Source of the DNA: Stappia sp. ES.058
GTDB lineage: Bacteria > Pseudomonadota > Alphaproteobacteria > Rhizobiales > Stappiaceae
Assembly (NCBI RefSeq): GCF_900105595.1
Contig: NZ_LT629784.1
Location: 4,507,001 to 4,571,000, forward strand
Reading direction: 5' to 3'
Length of the DNA: 64,000 bases
Made by a program: the position numbers and the translations under genes. Below, piece after piece: positions 18,365 through 28,092 of this stretch. The notes beneath the pieces were generated by a model. It saw only the letters and a program-made list of their open reading frames with translations. It had not been told where the DNA came from and did no database searches. The number at the start of each line of letters is the position of its first letter. Within the stretch, counting starts at the first letter, position 1.

Positions 18365-20443
18365 ATGATCGATATCTATCAGATTCCCGGCATTCTGCGG
18401 AAACGAATTGGGTGGCTGATCGCGCTGCCGATTGTCTTCATGACGCTTGCATTGGTCTTTCTCGCGCTCAAGACGCCGGAATACAGCACCAGCGCCGAAC
18501 TTTTGATCGAACCGCGCGGCCTGCAGATCGTCGGCAACGACATTCTGGCCCGCGACAGCGGTGATGCGTTGCAACGGCTGGCCGTCGACAGCCAGACCTA
18601 TGTGATCCTCTCGCAGGCGGTGCTTGAGGATGTCGTCGAACGCCTCGACCTGGTCGACGATCCTGCTGTCACCCAACTGCCCGGTGGCGGTCTGCTTTCC
18701 CGCCTGCTCGGCGGTGGCGCCCCGACACCGACAAAAGAGGATATCCAGGCGGCCGCGATCGCGGGATTGAAGAAACGCCTGCAGGCGGTTCGTGTGGAAA
18801 AAGCTTTTGTCATCAATATTATCGCACGTCATCCGGATCGCTTCGCGGCCGCGGCGATCGCCAATGAGGCGGCGCGGGCCTATCTTGACGAGGCGCGACG
18901 CTCGCGGGCTGACGCCACCTTGCGGGCCAGTGTCGCGCTGCAGGCGCAGGCGGCGGACCTGAAGGAGCGCGTCGAGACGGCCGAGGCGGCGGTTGAGACG
19001 TTCCGGGCCGAAAACGGACTGATCAGCACGGGTCAGCGCGGCCTTGTGGTCGATCAGCAGCTTCAGGAGACCAACACCCAGCTCACCCAGGCGCGGGTTG
19101 AACTGGAGCGGGCGAAATCGAACGCGGAACTCCTCAAGACCCTGACCGTGACGGACATCGAGGCGGGCGGCCTGCCGGCCAATCTGCAAACCACCACGCT
19201 CGGGTCGTTGCGCGTTCAGTTCGCCCGCATCGCCGAACGCGAGGCGCAGGCGGCAACCACTCTGGGCGCAAACCATCCGCAGTTGCGCGAGCTCCGCTCC
19301 CAGCTTGACAACACCCGCCGCCTGATCGCCGATGAACTGTCGCGGGTGCGCCGCTCTGTCGACAGCGATCTGCAGCGCGCGCTGGCCAATGTCGCGGCGC
19401 TGGAAGGGGAGGCGGACCGGCTCGCCTCGAGCAATGTCGACCAGAGCCGATCGCAGATCCGCTTGCGGCAACTGGAAAACGAAGCCTCGTCTCTGGGGAC
19501 CGTTTACAACTCCTTCCTGAGCCGGGCCAACGAGCTGCAGGAGCAGCAGGAAATCGATACCAGCAACTCGCGGGTCATTTCGCGCGCGGTGGCGCCCCTG
19601 AAGGCGAACGGTCCCTCGGGCCTGATCGTTCTGGCGGCGGCAGGCGTCTTCGGTTTCGCGCTTGCGGCAGCCGGCGGCGTTGGCTGGGAGATGATCAACG
19701 GAAAGCTCAGCTCCGACCGGGAACTGGTCGAACGCACAGGCGTACCGCTCATCGCAAGGCTCAGCGCTCCCGGTGCCGGCAGGACGTCCGGTCGCTTTTC
19801 ACGCTTCGTCCCGGGCGAGGACCCGGCGACCGGTGCCGCCGAACGCCAGCTTGCTGTGGCCCGCATCGCCTACGCGCTGCGCCACGCCTTTGCCGAAGAG
19901 CGCCCGGCAAACATTCTTGTCGTCTCCGCCGGCCTGGAAAGTGCGCTGTCGCCGCTGGTGCGTGCGATCGCCAGCGGCCTGTATGATATGGGGGAAGACG
20001 TCCTGCTGGCGCGCACCGATGCGGGTGTCGCGATGACGGCGCCGCGTCGGGACATGCTTCCTGCGCAGATGCAGGAGGCGAAGCGCACCCGTTTGTCCAG
20101 CCGCCGGCGCGCGGGTCCCGCACTCGAGGAGGACGGTTTCGGCCCCGCGCCGATGCGCAGCGGCGTGGCCGCGGCACCCTTCACCGTCGAGCGTCTGGAC
20201 GGGCATGCCCATGTGCCGGGAGGCGACCAGATCGGCGCGGGCGCGGGCGAGGACGAGTTCCTTCTGATCGACGGCGGCTCAGCCCTGTCCAATCCCTATC
20301 TGCCGGTGCTGCTCGGACAATGCGACGCGATCCTTCTCGTCACGAACCTCGGGCGGACCTCGCGACAGGATCTCGACAGGACGCTGACGCTGTTGCAGCC
20401 CTGGCAGGACAGGATGATCGGCAATGTTGCGCTCGCAGCCTGA
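18365..20443 (+). CDS. Wzz/GumC-type polysaccharide co-polymerase with degenerate kinase-like domain
   Basis: A 692-residue inner-membrane protein. The first transmembrane helix is at about residues 15-35, a large periplasmic part with coiled coils runs from about 170 to 400 (LKERVETAEAAVETFRAEN), and the second helix near 420-445 follows the proline-rich RAVAPLKANGPSG. The C-terminal cytoplasmic region resembles a BY-kinase domain, but SAGLESALSPLVRAI sits where a Walker A GKS/T should be, so kinase activity is unlikely. It should set chain length and link polymerase to export. The 3' end overlaps the polymerase gene by 20 bp. Confidence 0.86.
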   Translation: MIDIYQIPGILRKRIGWLIALPIVFMTLALVFLALKTPEYSTSAELLIEPRGLQIVGNDILARDSGDALQRLAVDSQTYVILSQAVLEDVVERLDLVDDPAVTQLPGGGLLSRLLGGGAPTPTKEDIQAAAIAGLKKRLQAVRVEKAFVINIIARHPDRFAAAAIANEAARAYLDEARRSRADATLRASVALQAQAADLKERVETAEAAVETFRAENGLISTGQRGLVVDQQLQETNTQLTQARVELERAKSNAELLKTLTVTDIEAGGLPANLQTTTLGSLRVQFARIAEREAQAATTLGANHPQLRELRSQLDNTRRLIADELSRVRRSVDSDLQRALANVAALEGEADRLASSNVDQSRSQIRLRQLENEASSLGTVYNSFLSRANELQEQQEIDTSNSRVISRAVAPLKANGPSGLIVLAAAGVFGFALAAAGGVGWEMINGKLSSDRELVERTGVPLIARLSAPGAGRTSGRFSRFVPGEDPATGAAERQLAVARIAYALRHAFAEERPANILVVSAGLESALSPLVRAIASGLYDMGEDVLLARTDAGVAMTAPRRDMLPAQMQEAKRTRLSSRRRAGPALEEDGFGPAPMRSGVAAAPFTVERLDGHAHVPGGDQIGAGAGEDEFLLIDGGSALSNPYLPVLLGQCDAILLVTNLGRTSRQDLDRTLTLLQPWQDRMIGNVALAA

Positions 20444-21758
20444 TCCTGCTCCGGGATCGCGGGCCGCATCGTTGCCGCGCGGCTTTTCGTCCGTCGCGAC
20501 GCGCCCCGACACCTATGACCTGTGGCTGCGGGCGGTCTTCGCCATCGTGATCGCAGCACTGGTGTTCAACTGCCTTCTGGCATTCGTCAACACGCGGGTG
20601 ATGGGGATTTCCGCAAGCCATGTGATGCTTGTGGAAGTCCTGCTGATCGGCACGGGTTTCATGCTGGCGCTGGAGCGGCGGGTCGATCTTTATGTCGTGC
20701 TGACGATCTATCTCAGCTATATGGCGCTGATTCTGGCGATGCGCGCAGAACTCGACCTGAAGGGGATCCGTGACGGGCTTATCCCGATCTGTTTCTACTT
20801 TCTCGGTCGTGGCGTGCGCGACATCCGCTCGGTCGACAAGCTTGTGATGGCCTGTGCCGCCATCGTCATCGGGGTCGGCCTGTTTGAATACTTCCTGCTC
20901 GACGTCTTCATCGCAAACATCAACATCAATGACTATTACATCGCGCGCGGAACCATCCAGGCCGGTGACAACTTTAATGAAGGGTCCGATCTCTTCATCA
21001 GCGGCATTCGCCCCGAGGGACGGAATTTTTTCCCCTTTCTCGGCAGTCACCGCGTGTCGTCGGTGTTTCTGGAACCGGTGTCGATGGGCAACTTCGGCGC
21101 GTTTCTCGGCATGTGGGCGCTGTTTCGCAAGGACATGGCGCGGCGCAAACTGCTGTTCGCTGCCTCCGCGACCGTGATCATCCTGGGCGATGCCCGGTTC
21201 GGCCTGTTTGTGTGTTTTGCCTTCTTCGGCGCGTTCCTGGCCTATCGCTTCGTGCCGCGCGTCGTGTGGTGGCTGGTTCCGGCGATGCTGGCGTTTCTGC
21301 TCGTGCTTTACGGCCTCTCCACCACCCAGGTCGGCTGGGACGACAATCTCGGCGGGCGCTGGTTCCACTCTGCGCGCCTTTTCCTGAAGCTCGACCTTCC
21401 GGGACTGTTCGGCGTTTCAGGTGTTGAGACGTTTCTCGACGACAGTGGCTATGCCTATACGCTGCACCAGTTCGGTCTCATCGGCGTGATCGTCCTCTGG
21501 ACGGTCTTCGTCTTCGTGCCGGTGCGCTCGAGCGACGCCTGGCGGTTCCGCGCGCTTGTCATCACCTATGTCAGCCTGCTGATGGTCGTGTCGAACTCGA
21601 TCTACTCGATCAAGACGGCGGCGCTGTTGTGGCTGTGCGTCGGGGCGACGGATGTCTGGGCGGGATTTGCCGCGGGCAAGCGCGCCAGATCGAAGGCGCC
21701 CGAGGCGCCGCCGCCGTTTCGTCAGCGTCCGAGAACCTCGCGGTACAGTGCTTCGTAG
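20424..21758 (+). CDS. Polytopic membrane protein, probable Wzy-type polysaccharide polymerase
   Basis: A 444-residue protein with roughly ten or more hydrophobic segments and a large periplasmic loop around residues 165-230 containing an arginine-rich IRPEGRNFFPFLGSHRVSSVFLEP, a pattern shared with O-antigen ligase/polymerase-like proteins. It follows the co-polymerase with overlapping coding sequence, as polymerases commonly do. The specific polysaccharide is unknown. Its 3' end overlaps the convergent glycosyltransferase by 37 bp. Confidence 0.72.
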   Translation: MLRSQPDPAPGSRAASLPRGFSSVATRPDTYDLWLRAVFAIVIAALVFNCLLAFVNTRVMGISASHVMLVEVLLIGTGFMLALERRVDLYVVLTIYLSYMALILAMRAELDLKGIRDGLIPICFYFLGRGVRDIRSVDKLVMACAAIVIGVGLFEYFLLDVFIANININDYYIARGTIQAGDNFNEGSDLFISGIRPEGRNFFPFLGSHRVSSVFLEPVSMGNFGAFLGMWALFRKDMARRKLLFAASATVIILGDARFGLFVCFAFFGAFLAYRFVPRVVWWLVPAMLAFLLVLYGLSTTQVGWDDNLGGRWFHSARLFLKLDLPGLFGVSGVETFLDDSGYAYTLHQFGLIGVIVLWTVFVFVPVRSSDAWRFRALVITYVSLLMVVSNSIYSIKTAALLWLCVGATDVWAGFAAGKRARSKAPEAPPPFRQRPRTSRYSAS

Positions 21759-22927
21759 CGCAGCGCTGTCGCATCCCAGGAATAGGTTTGCGCCTGGGCA
21801 ATCGAGGTTTCGCGTGCCGCTGCCGGATCGCCGGTGATGCGCGCGTAAGCCGCGTCGATCGCTTTTGCCGCGCCCTGCGGATCGTCGAAGTCGCACAGAG
21901 CGATGCCGTCATGCTTTTGCGCGAAGGCGGTGAAGGCGGCGTTTCCCTCCACCACGCTCGACAGGCCCGCACTCATGGCCTCGATCAGCGCGATTCCGAA
22001 GCCTTCGTATTGCGAGGCGCTGACGAAGAGGCTTGCGCCGCCCAGAAGCATGCGCATCTCGCCGTCGCTTGGCCCCACATGCAGATCGACATTGTCGCCG
22101 AGATTGCGGCTTGCGATCATCGCCTCAATGTCGTCCCGGCTCCAGTCGAACGGCGTGCCGACGATGGCGAGCCGCCATTCGCGGTCATCGGCAACAAGTC
22201 GGGCCATGGTGTCGAGCAGCAGGTCGATGCGCTTGTTGTGTGCCAGCCGGCCGATGGTGATCAGCGACTTTGCCGGTGCGGGGGATCCTGCGCCGGCAAA
22301 CTTGTCGATATCGACACCGTTTTCGATCAGGCGGACCTTGTCGGGCGCGACGCCGGCGAAGCGCTCGTAGTCGCTTTCGCTGCAGCAGGCGAGCGCGCCG
22401 TAGCGCGTCGCCGATGCCCAGGTGATCGAGCGGAACCAGATCCGCTTCAACATGCGATAGTTGGAGCTGTGGAAGAAGCCGCCGTGGGTCGTTGCGATCA
22501 ACGGCTTGCGGTGCAGCCAGCGCGTTGCCGCCAGCGCATCGAAGAAGAAATCGATGGCATGGACATGCACCAGGTCGGCATCGGCGAGTTCCCGCAGGAA
22601 GCCAAGGCACACAGGATAGCGCGTCGAGCCGAAGTAGGGCAGGCGAACCACTTCCGCGCCGTCGATGATCTCGCGGCGGGCCAGCTTGGTGCCGTCGCCG
22701 CGAAACAGGCGGTCACAGGTGATGATGCGGATGCGCCGGAACCGGCCGCGCTGACGCGCCACCAGGCTGGCAACGAAATCCTCCAGCCCGCCGACGCTCG
22801 GCTTGTACTGCCGCACCACATGCACGAGCACCGCATCGCGGAACGGCGGTGGGTCGAGCATGGTTCGCGCGCCCTGTATCGCGGCGACGCCCGTGGGCTC
22901 GGGAGAAACGGTATCCGCCGGCTTCAT
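21722..22927 (-). CDS. GT4-family glycosyltransferase
   Basis: A 401-residue GT-B enzyme. The C-terminal nucleotide-sugar domain shows LITIGRLAHNKRIDLLLDTMARL, then FVSASQYEGFGIALIEAMSAGLSSVVE, the EX7E-type motif of GT4. The N-terminal acceptor domain has YKPSVGGLEDFV. It is coupled to the polysaccharide deacetylase gene by an ATGA overlap. Probably transfers one sugar of the exopolysaccharide repeat; donor and acceptor unknown. Confidence 0.88.
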   Translation of the reverse strand: MKPADTVSPEPTGVAAIQGARTMLDPPPFRDAVLVHVVRQYKPSVGGLEDFVASLVARQRGRFRRIRIITCDRLFRGDGTKLARREIIDGAEVVRLPYFGSTRYPVCLGFLRELADADLVHVHAIDFFFDALAATRWLHRKPLIATTHGGFFHSSNYRMLKRIWFRSITWASATRYGALACCSESDYERFAGVAPDKVRLIENGVDIDKFAGAGSPAPAKSLITIGRLAHNKRIDLLLDTMARLVADDREWRLAIVGTPFDWSRDDIEAMIASRNLGDNVDLHVGPSDGEMRMLLGGASLFVSASQYEGFGIALIEAMSAGLSSVVEGNAAFTAFAQKHDGIALCDFDDPQGAAKAIDAAYARITGDPAAARETSIAQAQTYSWDATALRYEALYREVLGR

Positions 22928-24033
22928 CCGCGCGCTCCCGTCGACGCGAGATGTGGACGTCCGCTTTCGACCACGACAGGATTTCCGCCTCGGGTCGCGA
23001 CGGCGCGAAACAGGCCGTTCACGCCGCAGGCGGTATAGGCCGCACTGTCCTCGGTGTATTCGCCGTTTTGCCGGGGCAGGAGAAACCGGTCGTCGAGATG
23101 GGCGGGAAACAGGCAGCCGGCGGTCGTCGTGACGCCGCTGCGAAATCCGGCAGCCCGCACGATCTCAGCCTCGCGGTGCCCGTTGATCGAAGGGGGCCCG
23201 TAAGGATAGGCGAAATGTCTGACTTCCCGGCCCAGCCGGTCTTCTAGATAGGTCTTGTTGTCCACAATATCATGGTGGACGCTGTTGGCATCCAGCAGCG
23301 TGAGGGCACGGTGGGTTGTCGTGTGCGCTCCGATCTCGATCAGCGGATGCCGGTCGATCTCCACCATTTCGCTTTCGCCGATCGCGCGCACGTCGACGAT
23401 ATCGGGCAGTGAAACGTGGTGTTTCGCAAAGGTTGCTTCCAGCATCCCGGCCCTGTGGAAGTCCTCCCAGACCCAGGCGGTCGCACGCCGCAGCCCGGCG
23501 GTCTTGCTCGCAAGGTCGGAACAGGAAAAGCGAACGCCCATCGGCTCGATCTCGACGGTGTCATTGTCGAGGAACAGGTGCTTGAGGCCGAGCCACCAGG
23601 CGTTGATCGTGCGGGTCAGCATTTCCGTTGGAACAAAGATCGTTGCCGGCGCGCGATGGCGCTCCAGCATCGGCAAGGCGATGTCGATGTTGGAGCGGTA
23701 GCCGTCATCGAACGTCAGCACCGCGAAGGGCCGCGCGCCGGGGTCGCTCAGCCGGATCAGGGCTTCGTCCATCGTGACGATGTCGCGCCCGCTTTTGCCA
23801 AGATCGTTGAGAATCCGCGCGAAGTCGGCACTGCGGCAGCCCTGGTCGAGGTCGGCTCGCGGGTCTGGCGTGAAATCGTGAAACATCAGGATCACGCCGC
23901 GCCCGCCATAGATGCGCCCGATCGCGACCGGCAGCCGACTGGCGCGCAGGAGACGCAAGCCCGCAGTCTTGACGCGGCGTTTTGCACGTTCAGCGAGGCT
24001 CAGTCCAGGAGTGACAGTCGTAAGCGGGGCCAT
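22924..24033 (-). CDS. Polysaccharide deacetylase (CE4/NodB-like)
   Basis: A 369-residue protein. ILMFHDFTPDP, FAVLTFDDGYRSN with the catalytic and metal-binding aspartates, IGAHTTTHRAL with the paired histidines, and FAYPYGPPS are the CE4 motifs. No clear signal peptide is seen, though the basic N-terminus (RAKRRVKTAGLRLLRASRLP) could bind membrane. It likely removes N-acetyl groups from a sugar of the exopolysaccharide, as in adhesin or capsule loci. First gene of a two-gene minus-strand unit. Confidence 0.86.
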   Translation of the reverse strand: MAPLTTVTPGLSLAERAKRRVKTAGLRLLRASRLPVAIGRIYGGRGVILMFHDFTPDPRADLDQGCRSADFARILNDLGKSGRDIVTMDEALIRLSDPGARPFAVLTFDDGYRSNIDIALPMLERHRAPATIFVPTEMLTRTINAWWLGLKHLFLDNDTVEIEPMGVRFSCSDLASKTAGLRRATAWVWEDFHRAGMLEATFAKHHVSLPDIVDVRAIGESEMVEIDRHPLIEIGAHTTTHRALTLLDANSVHHDIVDNKTYLEDRLGREVRHFAYPYGPPSINGHREAEIVRAAGFRSGVTTTAGCLFPAHLDDRFLLPRQNGEYTEDSAAYTACGVNGLFRAVATRGGNPVVVESGRPHLASTGARG

Positions 24034-24336
24034 GCGGATCGGCTTTCATCCTTTTTTCTGGACCGGGATCGACACACTTTTGGCGAATCAAACAGGTGCG
24101 GAGGTGACCGATCATGGAGCCGGTGGCATGAACATCCGGTTGAAAGACCTCTGGCCGGGTCGGATCCTGCGCGTATGGTAAACCAAAAGCCAACGCTCGA
24201 ATGACCCTGTGGCGCCGACGGGCCATGCTCGGAAGCGTTGGCGTGGGGTTTCCGCGTTTAACCCGCTGTTTAGACCGATTTCGAAACGCGGCGCGCGAAG
24301 CGGCGGCGATGATGATCCGGAACACGGCAGGTTAAG

Positions 24337-24351
24337 AAATACCCGGTATTT
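24337..24351. promoter_or_regulatory. 15-bp inverted repeat, candidate operator
   Basis: AAATACC-C-GGTATTT lies 53 bp before the glycosyltransferase start, inside the 371-bp gene-free divergent region 24034-24404. A second, wider inverted repeat (CCAACGCT at 24190-24197 and AGCGTTGG at 24234-24241) lies in the same region. No other gene or RNA is seen there. The perfect symmetry suggests a regulator binding site for the exopolysaccharide genes; the protein is unknown. Confidence 0.4.
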
Positions 24352-24404
24352 TCCGGATGATCGTACCTGCATGACCCAGATCCGCAAGAAAGCCAATTGT
24401 TCAC

Positions 24405-25628
24405 ATGCGCGTCCTTATGGCCTGTGCCGCCTTCCCGCCCTTCATCGATGGGGGCGGTCCGATTTCCGCTCTGCTGCTGGCGAAGATGCTGCTGGCAGAG
24501 GGGCATGATCTGCGCGTGGTGAACATGGCGGATACGGCGAAGCACGAGACGGTCGAGGGCATCGAGGTGCACCGGATTCGTCCGGCCAACGTCTACTGGA
24601 ACTACCGGCGGCCGCGTCCGGCCTGGAAGAAACTCGCCTGGCATGCGCTTGAAAATGGCAATCCGCGTGCCTACGCCGCCATGCGTCGCGAGATCCGCGA
24701 CTTCGCCCCGGACATCCTTTTGACCGACAGCATCGAGAACATCAACGTCGCCTCCTGGGCGGCCGCGCGGTCTTTGGGGGTTCCGGTTGCGCACACTTTG
24801 AGGAGTGTCTTTCTGCTGTGTTGGCGTGGCTCGATGCAGAAGGGCAGCCGAAACTGCGAAGGCCAGTGCGCCACCTGCTGGGTGTCATCGCTCGGCAAGA
24901 AGCATTTCAGCCGCTACGTCGACGGCGTATGCGGCGAAACCAACGACGTGATCGCCCGGCATGTCGACCGCGGCTATTTTCCGAATGCGCTGACGCGCCA
25001 GATTCCCGGCGCAATCGAAAAAATCGCCGTCGACGCGCCGCGCGCCGCGCCGGCGAACCGGGCATTGCGCGTTGGCTTCTTGGGGGTTCACACCCTGTAC
25101 AAGGGGCTCGACGTTCTCGGTCGCGCCGCGCTAATCCTTGGCGATCGCGAGATGGAGTTCCATGTGGCCGGCACCGGGACCCCGGCCGACGAACGGGAGC
25201 TGAGAGCGCAGTTTCCCGAACACAACACCCGCTTCTGGGGCTGGACCGATCAGCAAACGTTTTTTCCCGAAATCGACGTTCTGGTGTTTCCCTCCACTGG
25301 ACGGGAGGCCTTTGGACGGGTTGCGGTCGAGGCCTTCGCCTATGCGGTTCCCGTCATCGGCTCCGATCTCGGCGGCATCGCCGAAACGGTCGAGCCGGGT
25401 CGCAACGGCTTGCTGTTTGCGCCGGGCGACGCGGAGGCGCTTGCCGCCAACCTGACGCGACTCGCGGAAAGCCCCGACCTCTATGCGCGGCTGTCTTGCG
25501 GGGCGCTTGAAAGTGCGCAGACCTATCTGCGTCCCCGCATTGCCGCTCTCAACACCGCGTTTCTTGAAGACACGCTGCATCGCCATGCAAGTCGTACTGC
25601 CACACCGCGTGATGAGGTGGCGCTGTGA
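24405..25628 (+). CDS. GT4-family glycosyltransferase
   Basis: A 407-residue GT-B enzyme. MRVLMACAAFPPFIDGGGP is the N-terminal acceptor-domain start; LGVHTLYKGLDVLGRAAL and FPSTGREAFGRVAVEAFAYAVPVIGSD are the C-terminal donor-binding blocks. A cysteine-rich stretch, CEGQCATCW within residues about 145-165, is also seen in a subset of GT4 enzymes. Coupled to the flippase gene by a GTGA overlap, so the two are co-translated. Confidence 0.88.
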   Translation: MRVLMACAAFPPFIDGGGPISALLLAKMLLAEGHDLRVVNMADTAKHETVEGIEVHRIRPANVYWNYRRPRPAWKKLAWHALENGNPRAYAAMRREIRDFAPDILLTDSIENINVASWAAARSLGVPVAHTLRSVFLLCWRGSMQKGSRNCEGQCATCWVSSLGKKHFSRYVDGVCGETNDVIARHVDRGYFPNALTRQIPGAIEKIAVDAPRAAPANRALRVGFLGVHTLYKGLDVLGRAALILGDREMEFHVAGTGTPADERELRAQFPEHNTRFWGWTDQQTFFPEIDVLVFPSTGREAFGRVAVEAFAYAVPVIGSDLGGIAETVEPGRNGLLFAPGDAEALAANLTRLAESPDLYARLSCGALESAQTYLRPRIAALNTAFLEDTLHRHASRTATPRDEVAL

Positions 25629-27025
25629 AACGCATCCGCAGGCTGGTTGCCGGCAAGGGATTCAGGCGTCTGTTCTGGTCGCTGTTCAGCCGCTTCGGCA
25701 GCACGCTTCTCAGCTTCGCCGTTCTTTTCGCCGCCAGCCACTCGCTGGAGACGGCGGAATACGGTCTCTACATCTTTCTGTTTTCCGTCGGCACATCGCT
25801 CGGACTGATCTTCGCCCTCGGGCAGCCGGTGCTGCTGGTGAAGCATTTCCGGCTGAAAGGCCATGTGCCGGGCGAGAGCAATCAGGCACTCCTGTTTGCC
25901 AATGCGCTCTGGCTTGCCTTGGGTATCGGCATTCAACTCCTGGCGGCTCTGGTGATCTGGATTTTCTCCGACCGTTTGTCCGCGCCTTACAATTCCTTGC
26001 CGATCGCGCTTTTGTTCGGTGCGGTTTTCACCTTGAGCGAATACCTGCAAAACTACTTTCGCATTCACGGTCGGATCGTGATGGCTCTCGTGCCGCGCGA
26101 GAACCTGTGGCGGCTTTTATCGGTGATCACGTTGCCGGCGCTCGCCTACGCGGGCCTGCTCGTGAGCGGCGCGGGCGCGACCGAGATCGTGACCGGGCTG
26201 TTGTTCCTGATGGTGGGCTATCAGGCGGTATCCTTCGTCCGGCACGAGGGGCTGGGGTTCCTGTCCCGCTCAGCGGCGCGGTCACGCGACATTCCCTGGC
26301 GGCGCTGGAACGCGGAGACGCTCAACTTCAGCGCCAACGGCTTTTTCAACGCCGCCTCCTCGTATCTGGAAACAATTCTGATCGGTGTGACCATCGGGCT
26401 CGAGGTTGCCGCATTGTACTTCGTGGCCTACCGCATTGCGATGTTGCTGACCTTGCCCGTTCTGGCGATCGACACGGTCGGAATTCCGCTGATTTCGGCG
26501 AGGTTTCAGGAAAACGATCGTCCCGGCGCGCAGAAACTGGTGGCGATGCTGTCGGCCGGAAGCTTTGCACTCGCGGCTGTCGGCGGCGTGATGCTCTATT
26601 TCGTCGGGCCTTATATCCTCTACATGTTCGATCCCGCCTTCGTTGAGCATTTCGATGTGCTGGTGCTTCTGTCGCTGGCTGCTATCAGTCATGCGTTTTT
26701 CGGACCTGGCACCTGGCTGACGATGATTGGCGGCGGTGAATCGTATCTTCTTCGCATGCGCAGCGTCGTTTTCGTTCTGTATGCCGGCCTGCTCTACCTC
26801 CTCGGCCGGCAGTTCGGTCTTGAGGGCGTCGCCATCGCCGGCTGGGCGCAGCTGGTGATCGTGCACCTTCTGTCGCGCCACTGGCTGATGCGAAACTGGC
26901 GGGTTGACAATATGGCCACCGCAATCTTCGGTGTCTGGCGTGGACGCGGCGACGATGGCGACCGCCGACCCTCGAACCCCGCGGGGCTCGATCAAGGCGG
27001 GGGAAGCTCCCATGCGCGGCTCTGA
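25625..27025 (+). CDS. Oligosaccharide flippase (Wzx/MOP superfamily)
   Basis: A 466-residue polytopic membrane protein with about 12 hydrophobic helices, starting at GTG 25625. Length, the basic N-terminus followed by LFWSLFSRFGSTLLSFAVLFAAS, and the even spacing of helices match the polysaccharide-transporter branch of the MOP superfamily. It should flip the lipid-linked repeat unit to the periplasm for polymerisation by the nearby Wzy-like protein. Confidence 0.85.
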   Translation: MKRIRRLVAGKGFRRLFWSLFSRFGSTLLSFAVLFAASHSLETAEYGLYIFLFSVGTSLGLIFALGQPVLLVKHFRLKGHVPGESNQALLFANALWLALGIGIQLLAALVIWIFSDRLSAPYNSLPIALLFGAVFTLSEYLQNYFRIHGRIVMALVPRENLWRLLSVITLPALAYAGLLVSGAGATEIVTGLLFLMVGYQAVSFVRHEGLGFLSRSAARSRDIPWRRWNAETLNFSANGFFNAASSYLETILIGVTIGLEVAALYFVAYRIAMLLTLPVLAIDTVGIPLISARFQENDRPGAQKLVAMLSAGSFALAAVGGVMLYFVGPYILYMFDPAFVEHFDVLVLLSLAAISHAFFGPGTWLTMIGGGESYLLRMRSVVFVLYAGLLYLLGRQFGLEGVAIAGWAQLVIVHLLSRHWLMRNWRVDNMATAIFGVWRGRGDDGDRRPSNPAGLDQGGGSSHARL

Positions 27026-28082
27026 CGCCCGTGCCTCGTATCGCACCTGGGCCGTTTTGGGGGCGGTCCTGATGCTTGCCATTGCCCTGTCGGCAAGGCA
27101 GGCGGGTGCGGACTGCCTGCGCGGGGCAAATGTCGCAGGCGCCGAGTTCGGTGACCTGCCGGGCGTGCATGCCAAGACCTACATCTATCCCTCGCGGGCA
27201 ACGCTTTCCTATCTGCGCGCAAAGGGCATGAACGCAGTGCGCCTGCCGTTTCGCTGGGAGCGCCTCCAGCCGAAGCTCGATGCGCCGCTTTCCGACAGCG
27301 AATTCTCCTTCCTGGACAAGACGGTCGCCGAGGCGGCGGATATGGGTCTCACCGTCATCCTCGACCCGCACAACTATGCAAGATACCGGGGCGACTTCGT
27401 CGGAGGCGACACGGTTCCAGCCTCCGCCTTCGCCGATTTCTGGCGTCGGCTGGCAGTTCGCTACAAGGGCCGCGAGAAGGTCGTCTTCCTGCTGATGAAC
27501 GAGCCGACGGGGATTTTTGCGCGCGACTGGCTCCCTTCCGTCAACGCGGCGATTGCGGCGATCCGGGAGACGGGCGCCGACAATCTCGTCATGGTTCCCG
27601 GCACGATCTGGACCGGCGCGTCGCATTGGTTCGACGAACAGCCCGGCGGCTCGAACGCCGAGGTGCTGACAGGCGTCGTCGATCCTCTCAACCGGTTCGT
27701 GTTCGATGTGCATCAGTATATGGACGCGGACTTTTCCGGCACGAAAACCGCCTGCAGCCGCGTCGACGATGCGATGACCGCGATCGGGCGGCTGACGCGG
27801 TGGCTGGAGGAGACCGGCAATGCGGCTTTTCTCGGCGAGTTCGGTGGTCATGCAAGGCCCGATTGCTATCGCGGGCTTGTGCGCCTGGCCGGCTATCTCA
27901 ATGCGCGACCCGACGTCTGGGCCGGCTGGGCGATCTGGGCGGCAGGCGACTGGTGGGGCGACTATCCCTTGTCGGTGCAGCCGGAAGACGGGCTCGACCG
28001 GCCGCAGATGGTGGCGATTTCCCGCCTGATCGCCCGGCGCTCGCAAGGCGAGAAAGCCTGCCCGGCGTTGGACAGACCATAA
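27012..28082 (+). CDS. Glycoside hydrolase family 5 (cellulase-like), secreted
   Basis: The ATG at 27012 gives a 356-residue protein beginning with a signal peptide (hydrophobic about 15-30, ending SARQAGADC) and overlaps the flippase end by 14 nt. The GH5 catalytic pair is visible: LLMNEPTG holds the acid/base glutamate and AFLGEFGGHARPD the nucleophile. AVRLPFRWERLQP and DVHQYMD are further family blocks. Hydrolases of this kind in polysaccharide loci trim or release the polymer in the periplasm. Exact linkage unknown. Confidence 0.9.
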   Translation: MRGSDARASYRTWAVLGAVLMLAIALSARQAGADCLRGANVAGAEFGDLPGVHAKTYIYPSRATLSYLRAKGMNAVRLPFRWERLQPKLDAPLSDSEFSFLDKTVAEAADMGLTVILDPHNYARYRGDFVGGDTVPASAFADFWRRLAVRYKGREKVVFLLMNEPTGIFARDWLPSVNAAIAAIRETGADNLVMVPGTIWTGASHWFDEQPGGSNAEVLTGVVDPLNRFVFDVHQYMDADFSGTKTACSRVDDAMTAIGRLTRWLEETGNAAFLGEFGGHARPDCYRGLVRLAGYLNARPDVWAGWAIWAAGDWWGDYPLSVQPEDGLDRPQMVAISRLIARRSQGEKACPALDRP

Positions 28083-28092
28083 GGACCGAAAC

